Origin: Flavobacteriales bacterium
GTDB taxonomy: Bacteria; Bacteroidota; Bacteroidia; Flavobacteriales_D; Sanyastnellaceae
Assembly (NCBI GenBank): GCA_027491215.1
Contig: JAIXWP010000083.1
Location: 1-46,302 of the forward strand
Direction: 5' to 3'
Length of the DNA: 46,302 nt
This document shows positions 27,134 to 33,502 of the stretch, piece by piece (position 1 is the first letter of the stretch; the number at the start of each line of letters is the position of its first letter). Under the pieces are notes generated by a model. That model saw nothing but the letters and a program-made list of their open reading frames with translations. It had not been told where the DNA came from and made no database searches. The position numbers and the translations under genes are program-made.

Positions 27134-27475
27134 CTACTTCTTCTTCAAGAGACGATCGATCTCTTCAAAATAATCAAGTGAATCATCGATATAAAAACTC
27201 AACGAAGGAATTTTTCTCAATTGCTTACCTACTGCCTCTCCCAACATTCTACGCAACACTGAATTTTTCTCTGTTACCAAAGCCATCCCGTGTTCTTTTT
27301 TTTCTGTAGGAAAAAAACTCAAATAAATTTTCGCAACACTCAAATCTGGTGCTACACGAACGTTGGTCACTGTTATCATCAACCCTTCGAAATGTGTATG
27401 CATGTTCTGTTGAAACACGGTACTCATCTCGCGCTTGATCAACGACCCCATTTTTTCTAATCGAATACTAGACAT
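27134..27475 (-). CDS. rbfA: Ribosome-binding factor A
   Basis: RbfA is a small KH-like-fold protein that binds the 30S subunit during 16S rRNA maturation and cold adaptation. The 113-residue product begins MSSIRLEKMGSLIKREMS and contains VTVTNVRVAPDLS-like (ITVTNVRVAPDLSVAKIYLSF) and KIPSLSFYIDDSLDYFEEIDRLL, all conserved in the family. An ATG at 27571 would add 32 residues and overlap the divergent GNAT gene. I reject it because family members start at about this residue and a TACCTTTG box sits four bases before the ATG at 27473-27475. It is the first gene of an operon with a methyltransferase and a LolC/E-type permease. Confidence 0.92.
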   Translation of the reverse strand: MSSIRLEKMGSLIKREMSTVFQQNMHTHFEGLMITVTNVRVAPDLSVAKIYLSFFPTEKKEHGMALVTEKNSVLRRMLGEAVGKQLRKIPSLSFYIDDSLDYFEEIDRLLKKK

Positions 27476-27479
27476 GCTG

Positions 27480-27487
27480 CAAAGGTA
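27480..27487 (-). promoter_or_regulatory. -7 box of rbfA, leaderless geometry
   Basis: The minus strand reads TACCTTTG-CAGC-ATG, a perfect TAnnTTTG with only four bases before the start codon. No clear -33 TTG is seen at about 20 bases upstream. The predicted transcript start is at or next to the A of the ATG. Confidence 0.5.
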
Positions 27488-27490
27488 CAT

Positions 27491-27498
27491 TACTTTTG
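27491..27498 (+). promoter_or_regulatory. -7 box of the GNAT-aspartate kinase operon, leaderless geometry
   Basis: The plus strand reads TACTTTTG-CTGC-ATG, mirroring the rbfA promoter. The two -7 boxes are separated by only three base pairs, so the two polymerases cannot occupy both sites together. Confidence 0.5.
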
Positions 27499-27502
27499 CT
27501 GC

Positions 27503-27991
27503 ATGGCGGTTAATGTCACTATAAGAGAAGGGCTCAAAACGGATATGCCGGCGGTACTCGCCCTCATTCATGAATTAGCCGTGTACGAAAAAGCTCCCGA
27601 TGAAGTGGTGGTTACCGCTTCAGATATGGAAGAATACGGCTTCGGAAACGAGCCTTTCTTCAAGCTTTTCGTGGCTTGTGACAACGAAAAAATTATCGGT
27701 ATCTCACTATTCTTTATCCGTTACTCTACGTGGAAAGGCCCCCTCCTTTACCTCGAAGACCTCGTAGTTTCCGATGAATACCGAGGACAAGGAATAGGAC
27801 ACCTCCTCTTCAAACGCACCATGCAATACGCGCATGAGAAAAATTTAGCCGGAATGGCTTGGCAAGTCCTCGACTGGAACGAACCTGCTATCCGTTTTTA
27901 CGATAAATACAAAGCCTCCTATTCGAGCGAATGGCTCAATGGAAGGCTATCCAAAGATCAAATCGCATTCTTTTTTAATTCTACAAAATGA
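27503..27991 (+). CDS. GNAT family N-acetyltransferase (SSAT-like)
   Basis: The 162-residue protein has the GNAT core: IREGLKTDMPAVLALIHELA at the start, LEDLVVSDEYRGQGIGHLLF with the acetyl-CoA-binding RGQGIG motif at about residues 94-99, and WQVLDWNEPAIRFYDKY in the last strands. The EYRGQGIG and VLDWNxPAIxFY pattern is close to diamine or thialysine acetyltransferases (spermidine/spermine N1-acetyltransferase-like). The substrate is inferred from this resemblance only. Its stop overlaps the aspartate kinase start (ATGA, 27988-27991), so the two are co-translated. A lysine-related substrate would suit that partner, but this is speculation. Confidence 0.88.
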   Translation: MAVNVTIREGLKTDMPAVLALIHELAVYEKAPDEVVVTASDMEEYGFGNEPFFKLFVACDNEKIIGISLFFIRYSTWKGPLLYLEDLVVSDEYRGQGIGHLLFKRTMQYAHEKNLAGMAWQVLDWNEPAIRFYDKYKASYSSEWLNGRLSKDQIAFFFNSTK

Positions 27992-29244
27992 AGGTTTTCA
28001 AATTCGGCGGAGCCTCTGTAAAAGATGCAGCGGCAGTTAAAAACGTAGCCTCTATCATCCAGAAATTCCCCAATGACAAGCTCGTCATCGTTATCTCTGC
28101 TATGGGAAAGGTGACCAACGCACTAGAAGACCTTCATCGCGAGCGTTTCCATAACGGAAACACGATTGAAGTCATCGAAAGAATCAAAGCCTATCACCAA
28201 TCAATTGGAGAAGAACTCTTCGGAAATAAATACGATGAGGCCATGGCTCCTGTCATCGCCTTATTTGAAAAAATGCAGCTTCAATGCAATGTGGCTGTAT
28301 CCGCCAATGAAGACCTCGAATATGACCAAATCGTTTGCTTCGGAGAACTCTTCTCTACTACGATGGTACAGGCTTTCCTGCAAGCAAACCAATTCAGCTC
28401 AACCTTAATTGATGCACGCGACATCATTAAGACGGACAGCCGACACCGCGACGCTCGTGTGAATTGGGACCAAAGTGCCACTGAGGCACAAACGATCCAC
28501 ACGGCAATGTCTCAATATCAAATCGCAATCACACAAGGCTTCATCGGAAGCGATATCCACGGTCACTCTACAACCCTCGGCCGCGAAGGAAGTGACTTCA
28601 CCGCAGCCATCCTCGCCTACCTTCTCGATGCGACTGATGTTACCATTTGGAAAGACGTTCCGGGTATGCTCAATGCAGACCCAAAATGGTTCGGCGATAC
28701 TGTGAAGTTGGATAAAATTTCTTTCCGAGAAGCAATAGAACTGGCGTACTACGGGGCAAGCGTGATTCACCCAAAAACAGTAAAGCCGCTGCAGAATAAA
28801 AACATTCCGCTTTACATCAAATCATTTATCGATCCTGATGCGCCAGGCAGCGCTATCCAAGAAAGCACTGAGGCAGATCACCTAGTGCCTTCATTTATTT
28901 GTAAGGCCAATCAAGTGTTGATCAGCATCACACCTAAGGACTTTTCATTTGTAGTGGAAGATAATTTGAAAGAAATTTTTGACCTTCTTTCTCAAATAGG
29001 AATCAGAATTCACCTCATGGAAAACAGTGCCCTCAACTTTTCCATTTGCATTGATAAGGATGAATACAAGCAAGAAAAGCTTTTTGATGTATTGAAAAAT
29101 AAATACACTATTCGATACAACGAAAATCTTGTGTTGCTTACCGCACGCCATTATACAGAAGAAAATATTCGCATGCTGACAAAAGAAAAAGAGATTCTTT
29201 TGGAACAACGCAATAGACAAACCATTCGATTTGTAGCGCGATAA
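27988..29244 (+). CDS. lysC: Aspartate kinase, monofunctional
   Basis: Aspartate kinase phosphorylates aspartate at the first step toward lysine, threonine, methionine and diaminopimelate. The 418-residue product begins with the kinase motif KVFKFGGASVKD and holds TQGFIGSD, the nucleotide-binding TTLGREGSDFTAA (about residues 194-207) and VTIWKDVPGMLNADPK. The C-terminal part (about 300-418) holds ACT-like regulatory sequence (LISITPKDFSFV, IGIRIHLMENSALNFSI). There is no fused homoserine dehydrogenase, unlike ThrA. The start overlaps the GNAT stop by 4 bases. The stop lies one base from the convergent truB stop, leaving no room for a terminator between them. Diaminopimelate supply for peptidoglycan is one likely role. 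Confidence 0.92.
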   Translation: MKVFKFGGASVKDAAAVKNVASIIQKFPNDKLVIVISAMGKVTNALEDLHRERFHNGNTIEVIERIKAYHQSIGEELFGNKYDEAMAPVIALFEKMQLQCNVAVSANEDLEYDQIVCFGELFSTTMVQAFLQANQFSSTLIDARDIIKTDSRHRDARVNWDQSATEAQTIHTAMSQYQIAITQGFIGSDIHGHSTTLGREGSDFTAAILAYLLDATDVTIWKDVPGMLNADPKWFGDTVKLDKISFREAIELAYYGASVIHPKTVKPLQNKNIPLYIKSFIDPDAPGSAIQESTEADHLVPSFICKANQVLISITPKDFSFVVEDNLKEIFDLLSQIGIRIHLMENSALNFSICIDKDEYKQEKLFDVLKNKYTIRYNENLVLLTARHYTEENIRMLTKEKEILLEQRNRQTIRFVAR

Positions 29245-29245
29245 A

Positions 29246-29980
29246 TTAGACCTTTTGATAAACGGGAAGCGACATTAAATAAGCTTCCAAATCTTCCATG
29301 GTCTTTGCATCTTCAATGCGGAAAGGCGCGCTCTCCGTGCGACGCAGCGCACTTAAGTGTGAGCCACTATTCAACCTTTTTCCAAAATCATTTGCAATGG
29401 TTCGAATGTAAGTTCCCTTCGAACATCTGATTTTGAAATCAACCTCTGGTAAGCGAATAGCAGTCAACTCAAATTCATAAACATGAATCAATGCCTGACG
29501 CATTTGAATTTCTTCGCCAGCGCGAGCCGCCTCATATGCGCGTTTCCCATCAATTTGTTTTGCAGAATAAATCGGTGGAGTTTGTAATTGCTCACCAATA
29601 AAAGAGGCCGCAGCTTCTAAAAGCTGGGCCTCAGTTAAATCTTTATAAGGATAATCTCCTTCAGGAGTCGTTTCTAAATCAAAACTCGGAGTCGTTTGCC
29701 CCAATACTATTGTTCCCGTGTATTCTTTTTCTCCACCTTGAATGGCTACAATTTGCTTGGTACACTTTCCTGTGCATACTACTAATAGTCCATTCGCTAA
29801 AGGGTCTAATGTACCAGCATGACCGATCTTAAACTTCGGTGCTTTGCAATGATGGCGCATGAGCCACTTTAATCTACCCACTACATCAAAGCTGGTCCAC
29901 TTCAACGGCTTGTCTACTAAAAAGACAGCACCATCCATCACTTCGTTGATGTTTTCAAAAGAATACGGCCTCGGAATCAT
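29246..29980 (-). CDS. truB: tRNA pseudouridine(55) synthase
   Basis: TruB isomerises uridine 55 in the T-loop of tRNAs. The 244-residue protein contains the catalytic motif GHAGTLDPLANGLLVVCTGKCTK with Asp59, the N-terminal VDKPLKWTSFDVV, the motif YSAKQIDGKRAYEAARAGE, and the RNA-binding KIRCSKGTYIRTIANDFG. The length is short, as in Bacteroidota members that lack a long PUA extension. The ATG at 29978-29980 is favoured over an internal Met (MDGAVF) because it has a TATTTTTG box four bases upstream and gives the usual lead before VDKP. In many Bacteroidota truB sits between uppP and queA; here it stands apart from both. Confidence 0.93.
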   Translation of the reverse strand: MIPRPYSFENINEVMDGAVFLVDKPLKWTSFDVVGRLKWLMRHHCKAPKFKIGHAGTLDPLANGLLVVCTGKCTKQIVAIQGGEKEYTGTIVLGQTTPSFDLETTPEGDYPYKDLTEAQLLEAAASFIGEQLQTPPIYSAKQIDGKRAYEAARAGEEIQMRQALIHVYEFELTAIRLPEVDFKIRCSKGTYIRTIANDFGKRLNSGSHLSALRRTESAPFRIEDAKTMEDLEAYLMSLPVYQKV

Positions 29981-29984
29981 GAGG

Positions 29985-29992
29985 CAAAAATA
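29985..29992 (-). promoter_or_regulatory. -7 box of truB, leaderless geometry
   Basis: The minus strand reads TATTTTTG-CCTC-ATG, a perfect TAnnTTTG followed by a four-base spacer to the start codon. It lies in the 16-base gap after the thioredoxin-like gene. No -33 TTG is present at the usual distance. Confidence 0.48.
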
Positions 29993-29996
29993 GGGT

Positions 29997-30641
29997 TTAG
30001 CCTACTCTCTTGATGCTACAACCCACAGGCTTTGTTTCAGCAGGATCTACTTTTTTTCCAGAACTGCTTAATTGCATTGCCTTGAATAAATAGCGTTCCT
30101 TCACTTTCTCTGGTGACTCATTGCTATCATCAATAGCACCTTTGTAGATCAACTTCATGTCCTTATCAAAAAGGTAAACATGAGGTGTAGTGCGCGCTCC
30201 GAAAGCATTTGCTAGTTCAGAATTTTTGTCGAGAGCATAAGGAATATTGCCGTAGCCCTTCTCCTCAGCGTGTTTGCGCATCTCGTCAAGACCATCTCCT
30301 TTTTCGCGCTTTGCTTCATTGCTATTCACGAGCACCATTCCAAAATTCATCGACTGAGCGTCTTTCTGAACTTGCGCATAGCGTCCTTCCCAACCTTGAC
30401 CATAGCCTTCCGCGCCAACCACGAATGGACAGGTATTACATGAGAATACTACTAGTAAACCATTCTTGCCTTTCAATTCAGCAAGAGATACCTCTTTTCC
30501 ATTGCTAAGAGACATTTTAAGGTCCGTCTTAGGTGCAAGTGCACCGATAGCCAGACTTTCAGGAGGGGTAGTGCCTTGCGTAAATGCCACCAATCCCGCT
30601 ACAGACAAGGCCATTCCGGCCATGATTAAGTACTTTTTCAT
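29997..30641 (-). CDS. Exported thioredoxin-fold redoxin (PRX_like1 type)
   Basis: The 214-residue protein has a signal peptide (MKKYLIMAGMALSVAGLVAF, cleaved near residue 21-25) and a peroxiredoxin/thioredoxin-like domain. The region LVVFSCNTCPFVVGAEGYGQGW has a CNTC motif, a CxxC redox centre, in the position typical of the PRX_like1 group. GARTTPHVYLFDKDMKLIYKGAIDDSN matches the cis-Pro and strand region. The expected location is the periplasm. Reductase, peroxidase or heme-handling roles are all possible. It may be transcribed with truB, 16 bases downstream, although truB seems to have its own promoter. Confidence 0.85.
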   Translation of the reverse strand: MKKYLIMAGMALSVAGLVAFTQGTTPPESLAIGALAPKTDLKMSLSNGKEVSLAELKGKNGLLVVFSCNTCPFVVGAEGYGQGWEGRYAQVQKDAQSMNFGMVLVNSNEAKREKGDGLDEMRKHAEEKGYGNIPYALDKNSELANAFGARTTPHVYLFDKDMKLIYKGAIDDSNESPEKVKERYLFKAMQLSSSGKKVDPAETKPVGCSIKRVG

Positions 30642-30873
30642 AACTCTTTAGGTTCGTTTTGCATGCAAGGTCTGAAAGAACCTGCTTACACAAACGAAAA
30701 AAAATGTTATTGATTTCTAATTACTCAGCCGTTCATTCTTAAATGGTTAGATAAAGTGACCCACTAATTTTCACAGCCGACGTAACCTTTACCCATCCAC
30801 ATCACGTTAAACCCCTTGTAAGTTCTCATGTAGAGATATTAGATAGTTTAATTGTTTTCATTTATTACCATTG

Positions 30874-30900
30874 AAGGCCGCTCAACGGAGTGGCCTTTTG
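30874..30900 (+). terminator. Terminator-like hairpin with no visible upstream gene
   Basis: AAGGCCGCTC-AACG-GAGTGGCCTT forms a ten-pair stem with one G-T pair and a tetraloop, followed by TTGG to give a TTTT stretch. On the plus strand no gene precedes it; the nearest gene upstream points the other way. It may end an unannotated small RNA or be a relic of a lost gene. Confidence 0.5.
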
Positions 30901-30915
30901 GTATTTGTAGAGTTT

Positions 30916-30955
30916 GGGGGTTGGGGGTTAGGGGATTGGAGATTGGGGTTTGGGG
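30916..30955 (+). repeat. G-run cluster with G-quadruplex potential
   Basis: Five runs of four or five G occur at 30916-30920, 30923-30927, 30931-30934, 30945-30948 and 30952-30955, separated by 2, 3, 10 and 3 bases. Four or more such runs can fold into a G-quadruplex in single-stranded DNA or RNA. The linkers are TT, TTA and TTT, a low-complexity pattern. Confidence 0.6.
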
Positions 30956-30967
30956 TTTGGAGATTGG

Positions 30968-31050
30968 CCACGGATTGGCCTGGCCCCCTCGTTCCCCGAG
31001 CGGAACGTAGCGCCAGCGAAGTGAAGTCGAGGGGCGGTCCCAATCCGTGG
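30968..31050. repeat. Nested inverted repeat, 83 bases
   Basis: The outer arms are a perfect CCACGGATTGG (30968-30978) and CCAATCCGTGG (31040-31050). Inside are CCCCTCG (30985-30991) and CGAGGGG (31028-31034), then a small hairpin CGTTCC-CCGAGC-GGAACG (30990-31007), which overlaps the second arm and would compete with it. It resembles a REP-like or MITE-like palindromic element. No transposase lies nearby. Confidence 0.7.
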
Positions 31051-31370
31051 ATGAACCATATCTAAATTTTCCAAGAACCATTAACCAAGAACCATCCTTC
31101 GATACACTCGCTTCACTCGCACTCAGGAACCAATTCTCCAAAAAACAAATCCCGAATCTCGAATTTCGAATAAGCGAAGCGTCGCGAAAAAAATCCCCCC
31201 GGAGAGCAAATGAAATTTTAACCTCAAAGCAATCATGAAGCCCTTGATCCGGAGGGACTATTGAGTTTCAAGTATTAAGTGTTTAATACCCCCCAAAGAA
31301 GTAACTCCTTTCACAAACTACTATACGGTGTTTCCCGTAGTTCGCAAAACTTCTGTCCACCTAAACGGTT

Positions 31371-31378
31371 TATATTTA
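31371..31378 (+). promoter_or_regulatory. Weak -7-like box before the corrinoid adenosyltransferase gene
   Basis: TATATTTA-CATC-ATG matches TAnnTTTG except for the last base and shows the same four-base distance to the start codon as the rbfA, GNAT and truB boxes. The evidence is weaker because of the mismatch and the AT-rich context. Confidence 0.28.
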
Positions 31379-31382
31379 CATC

Positions 31383-31925
31383 ATGAAAATTTATACGAAG
31401 AAAGGCGACGACGGAACCACTGGACTACTAGGTGGAACGCGCGTTCCGAAACATCACCTCAGAATCGAAGCGTACGGAACTGTTGATGAACTCAACTCAT
31501 ACCTCGGAATCCTCCGCGATATCCAACCGCTGCATCAAGATATCATCCTCGAAATTCAAGACAGACTATTCACACTCGGTAGCCACCTCGCTGTGGACCC
31601 TTCGCACGTCGGTAAAATGAAACTACCCGAAGTATCTGAACAGGATATCACGCGCCTCGAAAATGAAATGGATGCCATGGACGAAGTCCTGCCTCCGATG
31701 AAAAACTTCGTTCTTCCTGGTGGACACATCGCAGTATCGCATTGCCACGTGGCTAGAACTATCTGCCGAAGAGCTGAAAGATGTGTTGCCTCGCTCAATG
31801 ATCATGAAGCAGTGGAACCCATCATCATGACTTACCTCAACAGACTCAGTGATTACCTATTTGTATTGTCTAGAAAACTAACGATGGAGCTTGATGCCAT
31901 TGAGAAACCATGGCTCCCAAAATAG
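31383..31925 (+). CDS. Cob(I)yrinic acid a,c-diamide adenosyltransferase, PduO type
   Basis: This enzyme transfers the 5'-deoxyadenosyl group of ATP to cob(I)alamin or precursors to make coenzyme B12. The 180-residue protein shows the PduO-family N-terminal ATP-binding motif KIYTKKGDDGTTGLLGGTRVPK, then RIEAYGTVDELNSYLG (with the active-site region VDELN), LFTLGSHLA, and the C-terminal motif ARTICRRAERCV with conserved arginines, ending YLNRLSDYLFVLSR. Length and motif order are complete. No other cobalamin biosynthesis genes are nearby, so it probably serves salvage of imported corrinoids. Candidate B12-dependent enzymes are outside the window. Confidence 0.92.
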   Translation: MKIYTKKGDDGTTGLLGGTRVPKHHLRIEAYGTVDELNSYLGILRDIQPLHQDIILEIQDRLFTLGSHLAVDPSHVGKMKLPEVSEQDITRLENEMDAMDEVLPPMKNFVLPGGHIAVSHCHVARTICRRAERCVASLNDHEAVEPIIMTYLNRLSDYLFVLSRKLTMELDAIEKPWLPK

Positions 31926-31929
31926 CCCC

Positions 31930-31960
31930 TTGACAACGCCTCGCGAATATCGTACCTTCG
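31930..31960 (+). promoter_or_regulatory. Promoter of queA (-33 TTGACA, -7 TACCTTCG)
   Basis: TTGACA at 31930-31935 and TACCTTCG at 31953-31960 are separated so that 20 bases lie between TTG and the -7 box, matching the Bacteroidota pattern TTG-N19-21-TAnnTTTG with one base difference. It is followed by CCGCCC, which often follows such boxes. The predicted start is about 31965, giving a leader of about 35 bases. This is the only promoter in the window with both elements. Confidence 0.6.
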
Positions 31961-31999
31961 CCGCCCAATTTTCTAAAACTCAATACATTGATTTCTACA

Positions 32000-33052
32000 A
32001 TGAAACTCGGTCAGTTTAGGTATAAACTACCACAAGAACTGATCGCTCAGTATCCTGCAAAGCATCGCGATGAGTCACGCTTGATGGTGGTGCACAAAAA
32101 AACAGGAAAAATCGAACACCGTATGTTCAAAGACATTCTCGACTACTTCGACGAAGGAGACGTGATGGTGAACAACAATACACGCGTGTTCCCTGCTAGA
32201 ATGTATGGAAACAAGGAAAAAACTGGTTCTATCATTGAAGTATTCATGCTTCGCGAACTCAACGCTCAAAGCCTACTTTGGGATACTGTCGTAGATCCAG
32301 CCCGCAAAATCCGTATCGGTAACAAACTTTACTTCGGTAAAAACGATGAACTCGTTGCTGAAGTCATCGATAACACCACTTCTCGCGGTAGAACGCTTCG
32401 CTTCCTCTTCGATGGAACGCACGAAGAATTCAAAAAACTCATCTACGAACTAGGTGAAACGCCACTTCCGAAATATATCACAAGACCTGTTGAACCTGAA
32501 GATGAATTCAGATATCAAACGATCTATGCGAAGCACGAAGGTGCTGTAGCAGCTCCTACTGCTGGTCTTCACTTCAGCCGCGAACTTTCTAAGCGCCTTG
32601 AAATCAAAGGCATCAACATGGCTGAACTCACACTTCACATCGGACTCGGTACATTCCGCACGGTGGAAGTAGAAGATTTGACAAAGCACAAAACAGATAG
32701 CGAACAACTCATCATCCCTGGCGTTACTGCGGATATGGTGAATGAAGCAAAAGCAAACGGCCGTCGCGTTTGTGCTGTTGGAACAACTGTTCTTCGCGCT
32801 TTTGAAAGCAGTGTAAGCACTAGCAACCACCTCAAGCCTTTTGATGGATGGAGCAGCAAATTCATCTTCCCTCCATACGATTTCCAAATCGCGGATAGCC
32901 TGATTACTAACTTCCACGAACCAGAAAGCGTATTGTTGATGATGACCACTGCTTTCGGTGGATATGATTTGATCATGGAAGCTTACCAACAAGCAATCAA
33001 AGAAAAATATCGCTTCTTCTGCTACGGAGACGCACTCCTCGTATTGACCTAA
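32000..33052 (+). CDS. queA: tRNA preQ1(34) S-adenosylmethionine ribosyltransferase-isomerase
   Basis: QueA transfers and isomerises the ribosyl part of SAM to preQ1 at the wobble position, giving epoxyqueuosine. The 350-residue product begins [20 protein letters not shown] and has [25 protein letters not shown], and [23 protein letters not shown], all diagnostic. I choose the ATG at 32000. A TTG at 31988 in frame would add only four residues outside the family consensus. It has its own promoter in the 74-base gap after the adenosyltransferase gene and an intrinsic terminator 20 bases after its stop, so it is probably a single-gene unit. Confidence 0.95.
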   Translation: MKLGQFRYKLPQELIAQYPAKHRDESRLMVVHKKTGKIEHRMFKDILDYFDEGDVMVNNNTRVFPARMYGNKEKTGSIIEVFMLRELNAQSLLWDTVVDPARKIRIGNKLYFGKNDELVAEVIDNTTSRGRTLRFLFDGTHEEFKKLIYELGETPLPKYITRPVEPEDEFRYQTIYAKHEGAVAAPTAGLHFSRELSKRLEIKGINMAELTLHIGLGTFRTVEVEDLTKHKTDSEQLIIPGVTADMVNEAKANGRRVCAVGTTVLRAFESSVSTSNHLKPFDGWSSKFIFPPYDFQIADSLITNFHEPESVLLMMTTAFGGYDLIMEAYQQAIKEKYRFFCYGDALLVLT

Positions 33053-33071
33053 GCGATTTTTTCTCAAAAAT

Positions 33072-33108
33072 AAAAAGAGGGCCTACACATAATGTAAGGT
33101 CCTCTTTT
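33072..33108 (+). terminator. Intrinsic terminator after queA
   Basis: AAAAGAGGGCCTACA and TGTAAGGTCCTCTTTT pair with one mismatch and one bulge around a CATAA loop, giving an A-rich upstream arm and a T-rich downstream arm, so it can act in both directions. It lies between queA and the TM2 gene, whose start follows 16 bases later. Confidence 0.75.
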
Positions 33109-33124
33109 CGTTTCTTCGCATTCG

Positions 33125-33502
33125 ATGAAAAATGTAGTCCTCATAATTCTTCTGCTCATTTCAATTCAAGCTTTCGCTCAGAAAGATGAATGGAACATCC
33201 CAGCATCAGGACGCATTTTCTTTAAAATTTCCGACGATGGTGATCTCGAACAACGTCGCATTTTCAAAATACTCTCAAAGTCTGATAACCCTCGCGCAGT
33301 GGCTATTGCACTCAATGCCACACTCGGTATGTTTGGCGTTCATCGCATGTACCTTGGCACTGATATCAAAGTTCCAGTCATCTACACGGTTACTCTCGGA
33401 GGCGGTTTAGTGCTTTGGGTTGTAGATCTCGGATTACTCATCGCATCCAAAGACATCAAACCGTACATGGACAATCCGCACGTCTTTATGTGGGTGTATT
33501 AA
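33125..33502 (+). CDS. TM2 domain-containing protein
   Basis: The 125-residue protein has a signal peptide (IILLLISIQAFAQ, cleaved at about residue 19) and a C-terminal TM2 domain (about residues 59-106): NPRAVAIALNATLGMFGVHRMYLGT, then two short membrane helices with a D-x-G-L-type segment (WVVDLGLLIAS). TM2 proteins are small membrane proteins of mostly unknown function. The combination with a cleaved signal is typical for Bacteroidota. The start lies 16 bases after the queA terminator, so a promoter would have to sit in or beside that hairpin (TTTCTTCG at 33111-33118 is a weak candidate). The stop overlaps the convergent PlsC gene by 4 bases. Confidence 0.82.
   Translation: MKNVVLIILLLISIQAFAQKDEWNIPASGRIFFKISDDGDLEQRRIFKILSKSDNPRAVAIALNATLGMFGVHRMYLGTDIKVPVIYTVTLGGGLVLWVVDLGLLIASKDIKPYMDNPHVFMWVY

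Larger units (their letters stand above)
30642..31382. other. 741-base gene-free region with layered repeats and hairpins
   Basis: No convincing gene is found on either strand. From left to right it holds 230 bases without visible structure (upstream region of the redoxin gene), a terminator-like hairpin (30874-30900), five G-runs (30916-30955), a nested inverted repeat (30968-31050), two copies of CCAAGAACCAT at a 14-base step (31071-31095), a region resembling common Bacteroidota intergenic motifs (31096-31140), three CGAAT steps at a 7-base period (31153-31171) and the promoter region of the adenosyltransferase gene. Small open frames here have low-complexity translations and are rejected. 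Confidence 0.6.

Noticed and set aside
27476-27571. A longer N-terminus for rbfA starting at 27571.
   Set aside because: It would overlap the GNAT gene and its promoter, and the extra 32 residues do not resemble RbfA. The start at 27475 matches the family.
30848-31238. Open frames of 63-97 codons across the intergenic repeat region.
   Set aside because: Their translations are low complexity and derive from G-runs and inverted repeats; they overlap each other on both strands and lack any start context.
31988-31999. A TTG start for queA four codons upstream.
   Set aside because: The ATG at 32000 gives the conserved QueA N-terminus; the TTG adds nothing family-like.
32450-33067. A 205-codon open frame on the minus strand across queA.
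   Set aside because: It lies entirely opposite a clear queA gene, with no recognisable motifs.
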